A stretch of DNA of 64,000 bases from assembly GCF_009834515.1 (NCBI RefSeq), contig NZ_CP019426.1, positions 4,019,501 to 4,083,500 of the forward strand. The letters run 5' to 3'. Every line of letters starts with the position of its first letter. Position 1 is the first letter of the stretch. Source of the stretch: Pseudomonas sp. R84 (GTDB lineage Bacteria; Pseudomonadota; Gammaproteobacteria; Pseudomonadales; Pseudomonadaceae). Below are positions 53,134-61,740 of this stretch, piece after piece. A program made the position numbers and the translations under genes. The notes beneath the pieces were generated by a model, which saw nothing but the letters and a program-made list of their open reading frames with translations, was not told where the DNA came from and ran no database searches.

Positions 53134-54030
53134 ATGATCGACATCCGCCAATTGCGCTACTTCGTTGTGGTCGCCGAGGAAGAACACGTCGGCCGCGCCG
53201 CCGAACGGCTGCATATTTCCCAGTCGCCGCTGAGCCGACAGATCGCCCAGCTTGAAGAACGATTGGGCCTGACCCTGTTCGAACGCAGCCAGCAACGCAT
53301 TCGCCTGACACGCGACGGCCAGACCTTCCTCGCCGAAACCCGCGCCCTGCTGACCCACGCCAATCGCCTGGAATCCCTCGGCAAACGTCTGGGCCGTGGC
53401 GAAGAAGGCGGCTTGTGCATCGGCTATATCGAAAACGCCATGCACGCCGGCGTCCTGCCCAATGCCTTGCGCGTGTTGCGCGTGGATCGGCCCAGCGTCC
53501 ACGTCGCGTTGTACAACCTCAGCTCCGCCGAGCAACTGGAGGGCCTGCGACAGCGTAGTCTCGATATCGCCTTGGTGAGTGAGCCGCCGACCGATGACGA
53601 TCCGGATCTGCTGAGCTTTCAGGTGCTCGATGACCCGATGCTCTTGGCGTTGCCGGAGCATCATCCGCTGGCCCAGCAAGCGGCGTTGAGTCCCGAGGAT
53701 CTGGCCGATCAGGAATGGATCGGCGTGCAGCCGCGACAGGATGCCAACGATCAGTTTGTCAGCGCCTGCATCCGTGCAGGATTTACTCCGGATGTGCGCA
53801 TGCAGGCGACTGAACCGTTTACTGCGCTGGGGCTGGTGGCGTCGGGGTTGGGGATTGCGATGATTCAGAAAGGTTTGAGCCATAACGCACCGCCGGGTGT
53901 GGTGTTGCGTGAACTGCCATGGCTGACGTTGACCACGCCATTGTGGGCGGCGTGGCACCGGATCAATTTGCGGCCATTGGTGGAGACCTTCCGAAAAGTT
54001 CTGACTGACGGTGAGATAGCCGCTGACTGA
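53134..54030 (+). CDS. LysR-family transcriptional regulator
   Basis: 298 residues, HTH IDIRQLRYFVVVAEEEHVGRAAERLHISQSPLSRQIAQLEERLGLTLFERSQQRIRLTRDG and a full effector domain. ATG 53134 is the standard start for this family (MIDIRQLRYF). The 113-bp gap to the divergent AKR gene is its likely binding region. Confidence 0.9.
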   Translation: MIDIRQLRYFVVVAEEEHVGRAAERLHISQSPLSRQIAQLEERLGLTLFERSQQRIRLTRDGQTFLAETRALLTHANRLESLGKRLGRGEEGGLCIGYIENAMHAGVLPNALRVLRVDRPSVHVALYNLSSAEQLEGLRQRSLDIALVSEPPTDDDPDLLSFQVLDDPMLLALPEHHPLAQQAALSPEDLADQEWIGVQPRQDANDQFVSACIRAGFTPDVRMQATEPFTALGLVASGLGIAMIQKGLSHNAPPGVVLRELPWLTLTTPLWAAWHRINLRPLVETFRKVLTDGEIAAD

Positions 54031-54034
54031 CAGG

Positions 54035-54064
54035 CCCCTTCGCGAGCAAGCTCGTTCCCACAGG
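54035..54064. repeat. Single REP, family B
   Basis: CCCCTTCGCGAGCAAGCTCG-TTCCCACAGG, one arm only, just after the LysR gene stop; no inverted mate is seen nearby. Confidence 0.85.
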
Positions 54065-54115
54065 TTTTGCGGTGGATCTACACTCAACGGATCAGCATCC
54101 AGCCGTGAGTTGACC

Positions 54116-54775
54116 ATGAGAATGTCCGCACAAATGACCGTCGTTGCGGTACTCGCCACACTTGCCTACCTCGGCCTGGCGGTGTGGGGCATTGGTGGTG
54201 TGGCGATGTTCTTTTCCCACGGTTCGCTGGTGATCGTGGCATTGGCGACGGTGGCGATGGTGATTGCTTCGCTGTTCAGTGAGGTCAACCTGAGCGCTGG
54301 CGAGCGTGAAGATCGCGCCAATCGCTGGGTGATTCCGGCGTTCGGTGTGATCGGGCTGGTCAGTGGTTTTCTGCCGGCTTACTGCGACCGGGTGAATTTC
54401 TGGACGGTAGGCGGTGAAGGTGTGCGCTGGCTCGGCGCTTTGCTGTTTATCATCGGCGGCGCGCTGCGGCTGTGGCCGGTGTTTGTGCTGGGGCGGCGGT
54501 TCAGTGGGTTGGTGGCGATTCAGCCGGGGCACCGATTGGTGACCGATGGCATCTATCAACACCTGCGCAATCCGAGTTATCTGGGGCTGGTGGTCAATGC
54601 CGTGGGCTGGGCGCTGGCTTTTCGTTCGGTGGTCGGACTGATGCTGGCAGCGCTGACACTGATCCCGTTGATTGCCCGGATTCATTCGGAAGAAGCCCTG
54701 CTGCGTGCGCAGTTTGGGGCGGAGTACGAGGCTTATTGCGCGCGGAGTTGGCGTTTGGTGCCGGGGGTTTACTGA
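54116..54775 (+). CDS. Isoprenylcysteine methyltransferase-like (ICMT/PEMT) membrane protein
   Basis: 219 residues, five to six helices, with the C-terminal SAM-binding motif HRLVTDGIYQHLRNPSYLGLVVNAVGWAL and RIHSEEALLRAQFGAEYEAYCARSWRLVPG. In-frame TTG at 54110 is possible; ATG 54116 chosen. Bacterial members are mostly of unknown substrate. Confidence 0.87.
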   Translation: MRMSAQMTVVAVLATLAYLGLAVWGIGGVAMFFSHGSLVIVALATVAMVIASLFSEVNLSAGEREDRANRWVIPAFGVIGLVSGFLPAYCDRVNFWTVGGEGVRWLGALLFIIGGALRLWPVFVLGRRFSGLVAIQPGHRLVTDGIYQHLRNPSYLGLVVNAVGWALAFRSVVGLMLAALTLIPLIARIHSEEALLRAQFGAEYEAYCARSWRLVPGVY

Positions 54776-54790
54776 TTTGCGAACACCGTC

Positions 54791-54887
54791 CCCCTGTAGG
54801 AGTGAGCCTGCTCGCGATAGCGGTGTGTCAGGCAACACTTATTTGACTGAAAGACCGCTATCGCGAGCAGGCTCACTCCTACAAGGG
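54791..54887. repeat. REPIN, family A
   Basis: Family A inverted pair between convergent ICMT-like and HAD genes, just before the HAD gene stop. Confidence 0.95.
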
Positions 54888-54898
54888 ATTGGGGGGTG

Positions 54899-55564
54899 TC
54901 AGTTGCGTTGCAGGTGCAGGCCGTTGCTGTCGACTGCGACGCGGATGTCAGCATAACTGGCCAACGTCGCATGAACCGTTTCCAGCGGATGCTGATGTGT
55001 GGTGGTGATGATCATCAGCGGCGCACCGGCGGCTTCAGCCGCCTGAATACCGACGGTGGCGTCTTCGAAAATCAGGCAATCACGCGCGTCCAGCCCCAGT
55101 CGCTTGGCCGCCAGTAAATAGCCGGCCGGGTCGGGCTTACCCGCCTGCACATCTTCAGCGGTGATCATCACCGCCGGCTCTGGAATCCCCGCCGCCGCCA
55201 TGCGCCGCAAGGCGAGATCCCGTGGCGCCGAGGTCACCATCGCCCAGCGATCAGCGGGCAGGCTATTGAGAAATTTCGCCGCGCCGGGAATCTCGACAAT
55301 GCCTTCAACATCTCCGATTTCCGCCTCGGTAATGAACGCCGCTTGCGCCTCGGCATCCACCCCCGGCAGGTTCAGACGGGTGATGGTATCGATGGCGCGC
55401 ACGCCATGAATGGTCGGCAAAAAGGTCTCCACATCGACGCCATGGCGCACGGCCCAGGCTGACCAGATTCGCTCAGCGGCGGCAATCGAGTTGAGGACGG
55501 TGCCGTCCATGTCGAACAGAAACGCGCCGAACGCGCGATCAAATACAGCATCGTGAGCAGACAA
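54899..55564 (-). CDS. HAD-family sugar/glycerol-phosphate phosphatase
   Basis: 221 residues, HAD-IA fold. Motif I FLFDMDGTVLNS, motif II VTSAPRD, motif III Lys in AGKPDPAGYLLAAKRLG and motif IV IFEDATVGIQAAEAAG; this variant set resembles glycerol-3-phosphate and 2-deoxyglucose-6-phosphate phosphatases. I place the start at TTG 55564 (with AGAGGA about nine bases upstream) because no ATG occurs before motif I in frame. Longer readings run into the upstream receiver gene. Confidence 0.82.
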   Translation of the reverse strand: MSAHDAVFDRAFGAFLFDMDGTVLNSIAAAERIWSAWAVRHGVDVETFLPTIHGVRAIDTITRLNLPGVDAEAQAAFITEAEIGDVEGIVEIPGAAKFLNSLPADRWAMVTSAPRDLALRRMAAAGIPEPAVMITAEDVQAGKPDPAGYLLAAKRLGLDARDCLIFEDATVGIQAAEAAGAPLMIITTTHQHPLETVHATLASYADIRVAVDSNGLHLQRN

Positions 55565-55631
55565 AGGGTCGCATCCTCTGGCAAAAGACCGGGCGGGCAA
55601 TGTAGCACTTGCCCGCCCGTTCCACCCAGCG

Positions 55632-56045
55632 TCAGTGCAGACGCGGCACCTTGGATTTGAAGGCGCTGTCGACGCAGTCGAGCAATTGACCAATGGCCCA
55701 CGGCTTTTTGATGAACGCCACCGAATGCTTGACCCCGGAGGTCTCGGGCGTTTCATAACCGGACATGACCATCACCGGTTTTTCCGGCCAGCGGTCGCCA
55801 ACCAGATTGGCCAGATCAGCACCATTGAGGGTGCCGGGCATGGTGATGTCGGTCAGTAGCAACGCCACGTTCGCGGCGTGTTTCTCAAGGTACAGTGATG
55901 CGGCGTCGGCACTGGTCTGCGGCTCGACCTTGAAACCTTCCTCCTGAAGAATTTCGCAGAGAAACTCCAGAATCAACGGATCATCCTCAACCACCAGAAT
56001 CAATCCGTCAGGAAGGTGCGCGTCCGCCGTCGGTGTTGGGCACAT
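55632..56045 (-). CDS. Stand-alone receiver-domain response regulator
   Basis: 137 residues with only a CheY-like domain: acidic pair VVEDDPLI, phospho-acceptor D66 (LLLTDITMPG), Thr/Ser at VMVMSGY and K in AFIKKPW. No output domain, so it acts through protein partners, perhaps as the REC module of a hybrid kinase system. ATG 56045 has GGGAG nine bases upstream. Confidence 0.88.
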   Translation of the reverse strand: MCPTPTADAHLPDGLILVVEDDPLILEFLCEILQEEGFKVEPQTSADAASLYLEKHAANVALLLTDITMPGTLNGADLANLVGDRWPEKPVMVMSGYETPETSGVKHSVAFIKKPWAIGQLLDCVDSAFKSKVPRLH

Positions 56046-56244
56046 GGAACTGCACTCCCTGAATTGCATTAACGATTTAGCGGCTTGAATCCGCTGCTTA
56101 ACTGGTATGAGCAGCGGGCTCTGCAGAAATTCATTTTTGATACAGCTCTTTTGCGAAACGGTATTTTTGCCCGTCAGCGGCAATCGTTCGCAGCGGCGTA
56201 TTTGTGGTTAAAATGCCGGCCCTTTTGCTTGCCGATCCTGACCG

Positions 56245-57186
56245 ATGAACCCTGAAGCCCTCGCCACCCTCCACGCCCATCTGCTGCCGGCCCTCGCGGC
56301 CGCACCGAGCGAAACCCGTCGCCTGTTCCACGGGCGCGGACGCTGCTGGGCCGGGCTGGAGCAGTTGACCGTGGACTGGCTGCAAGGCGTGGTGCTGGTG
56401 TCGCTGTTCAAGGAACCGGCACCTGAGCAACTGGACGATCTCAAAGCGTTGCTGCTGGGCCTCAGCGGTTCCGCCGAATGGAAACAGTCCGGCGCGCACA
56501 CGCTGTTGATCCAGCATCGCTATTTGCCACAGAGCACTGCCGAATGGCTGCTGGGTGAAGAGATCGACGAAATGAGCATCGTCGAGGGCGGCTTGCAGTA
56601 TCGCGTCGATCTGGGGCGCAAACAGAACGCCGGGCTGTTTCTCGACATGCGTTACGGGCGCAACTGGGTGCGCGAACAGGCCGACGGCAAACGCATCCTC
56701 AATCTGTTTGCCTACACCTGCGGTTTTTCCGTGGCGGCCATCGAGGGCGGCGCCAGCCATGTGGTCAATCTGGACATGTCCCGCGCCGCGCTGAGCCGGG
56801 GCCGCGACAACCATCGCTTGAACGGCCATGACTTGAGCAAAGTCAGTTTCCTCGGCCACGACCTGTTCAAGTCCTGGGGCAAGGTGATCAACAGCGGCCC
56901 GTATGACCTGGTGATCATCGATCCGCCGTCGTTCCAGAAAGGCAGTTTCCTGCTGACCAAGGATTACCAGCGCGTGCTGCGTCGTTTGCCAGAATTGCTT
57001 ACGGCGCAAGGCACGGTGCTGGCGTGCATGAATGATCCGGCGTTCGGTTCGGACTTTCTGATTGAGGGCGTGACGCAGGAAGCGCCGAGTCTGCGTTTTG
57101 TAGAGCGGCTGGAAAATCCGCCGGAGTTTCCCGACATAGATCCTCAAAGCGGCCTCAAGGCCCTGGTCTTCCACCGCACTCCCTGA
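56245..57186 (+). CDS. RlmI-like class I SAM-dependent methyltransferase
   Basis: 313 residues of the COG1092 group (23S rRNA cytosine methyltransferases RlmI/RlmK-C). LGRKQNAGLFLDMRYGRNWVRE, SAM motif ILNLFAYTCGFSVAAIEGGASHVVNLDMS and catalytic-site motif DLVIIDPPSFQKGSF are present. It lacks the N-terminal PUA domain of RlmI, so the RNA target is uncertain. Confidence 0.87.
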   Translation: MNPEALATLHAHLLPALAAAPSETRRLFHGRGRCWAGLEQLTVDWLQGVVLVSLFKEPAPEQLDDLKALLLGLSGSAEWKQSGAHTLLIQHRYLPQSTAEWLLGEEIDEMSIVEGGLQYRVDLGRKQNAGLFLDMRYGRNWVREQADGKRILNLFAYTCGFSVAAIEGGASHVVNLDMSRAALSRGRDNHRLNGHDLSKVSFLGHDLFKSWGKVINSGPYDLVIIDPPSFQKGSFLLTKDYQRVLRRLPELLTAQGTVLACMNDPAFGSDFLIEGVTQEAPSLRFVERLENPPEFPDIDPQSGLKALVFHRTP

Positions 57187-57198
57187 CACCCCGAAGAT

Positions 57199-57298
57199 CC
57201 CCTTGTAGGAGTGAGCCTGCTCGCGATAGCGGTCTGTCAGATAACACTTATTTGACTGACACACCGCTATCGCGAGCAGGCTCACTCCTACAGGGGGG
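57199..57298. repeat. REPIN, family A
   Basis: Family A inverted pair, arms extended by ATCCCC / GGGGAT, between convergent methyltransferase and LuxR genes. Confidence 0.95.
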
Positions 57299-57309
57299 AT
57301 TGTGGTGAA

Positions 57310-58089
57310 TCAGGGAGTTGGTGGGCGCAGCACCAGCGCAAACAACTCGCCATGCCCGGTGACATTGAGCTTGTGATACAGATTGCGCCGATGCACCTTG
57401 ACCGTCTCCGGCGAGATGCCCATCTGCTGGGCCATCGCCTTGCTGGAGAAACCCTGCAAAATCAGCCGCGCCGTATCGACCTCGCGCACCGTAAGCCGCG
57501 CATCGAAGCGGTCGAGCAACGCCGCCAGATCACCAACCACCGCCTCCGCCACCGCGCCCTGCGGCGGCAGCAACTGCACATGCCGACGCATCGCCGCCAA
57601 CACCCAGTCACGCACGCACAGAAGCCTGCCCTGCTCGGCCATATCGAACGGCGTCGAGCGGCCCAATGACAAACCGAGTACGCCGCCCCCGACGTTGACC
57701 ATGAACTGCAACTCGTCTTCACCGACCACCGAGCGAAAGTAGCTCTGGTAGTACTCGCTGTGCAGAAACTGGTCCGGGGCCACCGAGGCCAGGCTGTGCA
57801 AGCCGTCGGCAATGCCGGTCGACGCGGTTTGGTAAAACGGATCGAGCAGGTACATCCCGGCGCTGTAGCCGGCCAATTCTTCCTGCTCGTCGGCGCGTCC
57901 GCTGCTGTCGAAGTCGATCAGCAACTGCGGCGCCTGCCCGGCTTTCATCAGCGCCACCAGCGCATTGTCCAGCGGCACCAGCAATCGCAAGGTGTCCACC
58001 AGCGCACGCCAGAAACCAGCCTGACCGACACCGGCAAATACCCGCGCCAGGCTTTGATGCACTGGCAACTCCTGCAGCAACGCGTCCAC
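57310..58089 (-). CDS. LuxR-family transcriptional regulator
   Basis: 259 residues with a C-terminal LuxR HTH (LTVREVDTARLILQGFSSKAMAQQMGISPETVKVHRRNLYHKLNVTGHGELFALV). The N-terminal 180 residues are not an autoinducer domain I recognise. GTG start at 58089. Divergent from the polyamine-binding-protein gene; ACCCATgATGGGaATGGGT (58109-58127) in the gap is a possible operator. Confidence 0.87.
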   Translation of the reverse strand: MDALLQELPVHQSLARVFAGVGQAGFWRALVDTLRLLVPLDNALVALMKAGQAPQLLIDFDSSGRADEQEELAGYSAGMYLLDPFYQTASTGIADGLHSLASVAPDQFLHSEYYQSYFRSVVGEDELQFMVNVGGGVLGLSLGRSTPFDMAEQGRLLCVRDWVLAAMRRHVQLLPPQGAVAEAVVGDLAALLDRFDARLTVREVDTARLILQGFSSKAMAQQMGISPETVKVHRRNLYHKLNVTGHGELFALVLRPPTP

Positions 58090-58108
58090 GCACTACCCCT
58101 TTTGAGTA

Positions 58109-58127
58109 ACCCATGATGGGAATGGGT
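58109..58127. promoter_or_regulatory. Inverted-repeat operator candidate
   Basis: ACCCAT and two ATGGG(T) half-sites in the 110-bp divergent gap between the LuxR and polyamine-binding genes. Assignment to LuxR is inferred. Confidence 0.4.
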
Positions 58128-58199
58128 CAGGCGTGACCGGCCGGATAGGCTGAGCACTCCTGTTCATCACCGGCCTGCACAGGCCAGGAGTGCCGCATC

Positions 58200-59315
58200 A
58201 TGCGTGGTCACCGTGGCTGTATCAACCTCAGCATTAAACTGGGCCTGCTGGCCGGTATTGGCGCCGGCTCGATCGCCATGGCCGCCGACGCGCCGAGCGT
58301 GCACGTCTACAACTGGTACGACTACATCGGCCCGAACACCCTCCACGATTTCCAGCGCGACAGCGGTATCCAGCCGGTCTACGACACCTTCGACAGTGCC
58401 GAAGTCCTCGAAGGCAAACTGATGACCAGCCGCAGCGGCTACGACGTGGTGGTGGCTAGCAACTTCAGCCTGCCGACGCTGATCAAGGCCGGCGCCCTCG
58501 CCCCGCTGCCGCGCGAGCAACTGCCGGGCTGGAAGAATCTCGACAGCGACTTGTTGGCGAAACTGGCCAACAACGATCCCGGCAATCAATACGCCGTGCC
58601 GTATCTGTGGGGCACCAACGGCATCGGCTACAACGTCGACAAGGTGCGCGCGGCGCTGGGCGACAAGGCGCCGGTGGATTCGTGGGATCTGGTGTTCAAC
58701 GAAGCCAACCTCGCCAAACTCGGCCAGTGCGGTGTGGCGATGCTCGATTCGCCGTCGGAGATGCTGCCGGTCGCCCTGCACTATCTCGGCTTGCCACCGA
58801 ACAGCACCGATCCTGAAGACTATAAAAAAGCCGAAGCGCTGCTGCTGAAATTGCGTCCGCATATCGCCTACTTCAACTCGTCGAAATTCATCAGCGACCT
58901 GTCCAACGGCAACATTTGCGTGGCGGTGGGTTGGTCGGGGGCCATGCTGGAAGCCAAGACCAATGCCGAGCAGGCCAACAACGGCATGAAGATCGCCTAC
59001 AGCCTGCCCAAGGAAGGCGCGCCGGTGTGGTTCGACACGCTGGTGCTGCTCAAGGACGCGCCGAATCGTCCTCAGGGTCTGGCGTTTATCGACTATCTGC
59101 TGCGGCCCGAAGTGATCGCGCCGGTCAGTGATCATCTGTCGTACCCCAATGGCAACCGCGCGGCGACTGCGCTAGTTGCAGAGGCCACGCGGGACAACCC
59201 GGCGGTTTATCCCTCCGCCGCAGCGATGGCCACGCTGTACACCCTTGAGCCGTTGCCGAAAGCCACCGAGCGCGTGCGTACGCGGGTGTGGAGCAAGGTC
59301 AAGAACGGCCAGTAA
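58200..59315 (+). CDS. Polyamine ABC transporter binding protein (PotF/SpuD-like)
   Basis: 371 residues. Signal peptide with cleavage near AMAA; mature part SVHVYNWYDYIGPNTLHDFQRDSGI with the binding-site aromatic/acidic pattern NWYDYI, YDVVVASNFSLPTLIKAGAL, WGTNGIGYNVDKV and VAVGWSGAM. No permease/ATPase genes adjacent. Downstream is a P1 aminopeptidase, suggesting uptake and hydrolysis of an amide or peptide-linked amine. Confidence 0.9.
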   Translation: MRGHRGCINLSIKLGLLAGIGAGSIAMAADAPSVHVYNWYDYIGPNTLHDFQRDSGIQPVYDTFDSAEVLEGKLMTSRSGYDVVVASNFSLPTLIKAGALAPLPREQLPGWKNLDSDLLAKLANNDPGNQYAVPYLWGTNGIGYNVDKVRAALGDKAPVDSWDLVFNEANLAKLGQCGVAMLDSPSEMLPVALHYLGLPPNSTDPEDYKKAEALLLKLRPHIAYFNSSKFISDLSNGNICVAVGWSGAMLEAKTNAEQANNGMKIAYSLPKEGAPVWFDTLVLLKDAPNRPQGLAFIDYLLRPEVIAPVSDHLSYPNGNRAATALVAEATRDNPAVYPSAAAMATLYTLEPLPKATERVRTRVWSKVKNGQ

Positions 59316-59340
59316 TCCCTTTTTGAACATTCCACAAAAC

Positions 59341-59434
59341 CCTGTGGGAGCGAGCCTGCTCGCGAAAGCGGTGGGTCAGGCACTGATGTGTTGAAAGTGC
59401 CGACGCATTCGCGAGCAGGCTCGCTCCCACAGGG
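59341..59434. repeat. REPIN, family B
   Basis: CCTGTGGGAGCGAGCCTGCTCGCGAA and inverse in the 160-bp gap between the binding-protein and peptidase genes of the putative operon. Confidence 0.94.
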
Positions 59435-59474
59435 GCGGTGAACAACCCTGCATTTTTTAGAGAGACAGAAATCA

Positions 59475-60593
59475 ATGAAACCTCGTGCCCGTGACCTCAA
59501 CATCCGCATCGGCCAGCTGCCGCCCGGCCCGTTCAACGCCATCACCGACGTGCCCGGCGTGCGCGTCGGCCACAGCAATGTGCGCGGGCGCAGCCGCACC
59601 GGGCGGGACATCTGCACCGGCGTCACGCTGATCGAACCGCGCCCGGGCTCGACCAATCAGCAACCGTGTTTTGCCGGCGTGCATGTGCTCAACGGCAATG
59701 GTGACGCCACCGGGCTTGAATGGATTCGCGAGGCGGGGCTGCTGACCAGCCCGATTGCCTTCACCAACACCCACAGCCTTGGCGTGGTGCGCGATGCATT
59801 GATTGCACTGGATCGCCAACAGCAACCCGACGACGGTCGCCTCTACTGGAACATGCCGGTGGTACTGGAAACCTTTGACGGCTTGCTCAACGACATCAAC
59901 GGTTTTCATGTCCAGCCTGAACACGTCGCCGAAGCGTTGAGCGCGGCCGTCGCCGGTCCCGTGGCAGAGGGCGCGGTCGGCGGTGGCAGCGGCATGATCT
60001 GTCATGAATTCAAGGGTGGCATCGGCACCGCGTCGCGGCGTTTGAGCGATGCTCAGGGTGGCTGGACCGTCGGCGCGATCGTGCAGGCTAATCACGGTAT
60101 TCGCAGTGAGTTGCGGGTCGATGGCTATCCGGTCGGGCGCTATATGGAACAGAAGGATTCGCCGTTCCTGCGCGCCTCATTGCCGCATCCGGGCATGGGT
60201 TCGATTGTCGTCTGCCTGGCCACCGACGCGCCGCTGTTGCCGCACCAGTGCACGCGGCTGGCGCAGCGTGCGAGCCTCGGTCTGGCGCGCACCGGCGGTG
60301 GCAACGAGGATCACAGCGGCGACATTTTCATCGCCTTCGCAACCGGCAACGCTCACGTGCCGCCCGCTGCCTACGAAGGCAAAGGCGCGCCGACCTGTGA
60401 CGGCTTGCGCATGGTCAATAACGACCACATCAGCGAGCTGTTTCTGGCCGCGACCGAGGCGGTTGAAGAGGCGATCATCAATGCCTTGCTGGCCAGTGAC
60501 AGCACCGAAGGTAATGGGCATTCGGTGCCGGGACTCGATGCCAACACCCTGCTCGCAGCCCTCGAAAAATCAGGCTGGCCCGGCTCGCGCTAA
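59475..60593 (+). CDS. DmpA/BapA-type P1 family aminopeptidase
   Basis: 372-residue N-terminal nucleophile hydrolase that self-cleaves before a serine: the site is G242-S243 in HPGMGSIVVCLATDAPLLPHQC. Other family motifs are NAITDVPGVRVGHSNV, CTGVTLIEPRPG and VGGGSGMICHEFKGGIGTASR. Relatives release N-terminal D-Ala or beta-amino acids. No signal peptide visible. Probably expressed with the polyamine-binding protein upstream. Confidence 0.93.
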   Translation: MKPRARDLNIRIGQLPPGPFNAITDVPGVRVGHSNVRGRSRTGRDICTGVTLIEPRPGSTNQQPCFAGVHVLNGNGDATGLEWIREAGLLTSPIAFTNTHSLGVVRDALIALDRQQQPDDGRLYWNMPVVLETFDGLLNDINGFHVQPEHVAEALSAAVAGPVAEGAVGGGSGMICHEFKGGIGTASRRLSDAQGGWTVGAIVQANHGIRSELRVDGYPVGRYMEQKDSPFLRASLPHPGMGSIVVCLATDAPLLPHQCTRLAQRASLGLARTGGGNEDHSGDIFIAFATGNAHVPPAAYEGKGAPTCDGLRMVNNDHISELFLAATEAVEEAIINALLASDSTEGNGHSVPGLDANTLLAALEKSGWPGSR

Positions 60594-60603
60594 CACCGCT
60601 GTT

Positions 60604-60700
60604 CCCCTGTAGGAGTGAGCCTGCTCGCGATGGCGGTTTGTCAGTTGAAGCTGATTTGACTGACCCACCGCCATCGCGAGCAGGCTCACTCCTACGCAGG
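60604..60700. repeat. REPIN, family A
   Basis: Family A inverted pair right after the peptidase stop codon; the right arm ends CTCCTACGCAGG. Confidence 0.94.
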
Positions 60701-60713
60701 ATCACGTCAGTAT

Positions 60714-60920
60714 TTGGGTGCCAGGTTCGCGCCGCCGCCCGGGCGACTGGCGGTACTTGAGCCGTCACTTGCACACTCCTACGATGGAATCACGCAGTGG
60801 CTCCGCTCTATCGAGCGCTGCGTAGGCACGGGTGCTCTGAACCCCAATCAAGCCCGTGCCTTGCTTCATGCGCATCTTGAGCCTCGAGGGCTCTACTTCC
60901 TCCCCATCAAAGAGCTTTGA
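60714..60920 (+). CDS. Possible small protein before a terminator
   Basis: Open frame of up to 68 codons (TTG start at 60714, start uncertain) encoding a plausible helical end: DGITQWLRSIERCVGTGALN and ARALLHAHLEPRGLYFLPIKEL. The stop is embedded in an intrinsic terminator, as for the end of a real transcript. I recognise no family and no clear ribosome site, so this is tentative. Confidence 0.35.
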   Translation: MGARFAPPPGRLAVLEPSLAHSYDGITQWLRSIERCVGTGALNPNQARALLHAHLEPRGLYFLPIKEL

Positions 60921-60932
60921 GGCTCTTTTTTT
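60909..60932 (+). terminator. Terminator overlapping a stop codon
   Basis: AAAGAGC-N6-GCTCTTTTTTT; the TGA of the small frame is in its loop. Confidence 0.8.
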
Positions 60933-60943
60933 GTCTGCGTAAA

Positions 60944-61576
60944 TCAGCAGTCCGGCAGCGCATCGACGCGAATCGAGCGCCAGGCCGCTTGTGCCAGCAA
61001 CTCGCGATAATCCGCCGGGCTGCCCTTCACCCGCCCCGCTAACCAGGCGCGGCAGTAACTGTCGGCCTGACCGATGATCAACGACGGCAACAGTTCGGCG
61101 GGCAAGGCCTTGAGTTCGGCAGCGCGCCCCGATTCGGCCAGCCAGTCGCGCAGACGCAGATTGCGCGTTTTGTTGCGCTCGGCCAGTTCGTCCTTGAATG
61201 GCCCTTTGGTCACGGCAAACCGCGCGTGGTACTGGAAACGCGCCCATTCGGGTTGACGCTCGACCCAATCGACGTAACTGAACACCAGCGCCTGCACACC
61301 TTCCTCGGTGGTTTGCGCTGCATCCAGATACGCATCGCGCAGGCGCGCCTGATCCTCCAGCGCGGTGAAAAACAACGCGGCGACCAAGCCCTCCTTGTTG
61401 CCAAAATGGTGATAGATCGCCCCGACACTCGTGTCGCACTCGGCGCGAATCATCTCGATGGTGGTGGCTTCGATCCCCTGCTCGTTGAACAGGCTCAGCG
61501 CCTTGCGAAAGATATCGCGCTTGAGTTCGGCACGGCGGCCGGGGTAGCTGCGTTCAAGTAGATCTGCGGTGTCCAT
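60944..61576 (-). CDS. TetR-family regulator
   Basis: 210 residues; HTH about 20-65 (KRDIFRKALSLFNEQGIEATTIEMIRAECDTSVGAIYHHFGNKEGLVAALF) and an all-helical ligand domain. ATG 61576 chosen; a longer frame starts at 61636 inside the operator region. Divergent from the thioesterase, with a 33-bp perfect palindrome between them, so autoregulation and thioesterase control are likely. Confidence 0.9.
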   Translation of the reverse strand: MDTADLLERSYPGRRAELKRDIFRKALSLFNEQGIEATTIEMIRAECDTSVGAIYHHFGNKEGLVAALFFTALEDQARLRDAYLDAAQTTEEGVQALVFSYVDWVERQPEWARFQYHARFAVTKGPFKDELAERNKTRNLRLRDWLAESGRAAELKALPAELLPSLIIGQADSYCRAWLAGRVKGSPADYRELLAQAAWRSIRVDALPDC

Positions 61577-61671
61577 GCGGCTCACTGCCTGAAAATCGGG
61601 ATTGAAAGACACACGTCGTGCCCATGGAAAAAACACGCACAGGTTGACAGATTTCCCGCAGACAGAATACC

Positions 61672-61704
61672 GTTCCGTTACAGAATATTATTCTGTAACG
61701 GAAC
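61672..61704. promoter_or_regulatory. 33-bp perfect palindrome, TetR operator candidate
   Basis: Arms GTTCCGTTACAGAATA and TATTCTGTAACGGAAC around a single T. Further CAGAAT (61663) and ATTCTG (61708) half-sites flank it symmetrically, giving four half-sites. TTGACA at 61644-61649 upstream may be the -35 of the thioesterase promoter, so bound repressor would cover its start region. Confidence 0.75.
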
Positions 61705-61740
61705 ATAATTCTGCAAAATCACTTTCCGCGAGGCGTTTCC

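Noticed and set aside
56131..57285. 384-codon minus-strand frame beginning MSLLAIAV
   Set aside because: The opening is the translation of a family A REP arm; the same MSLLAIAV-type start recurs at several REPINs, and the rest is antisense to the methyltransferase gene.
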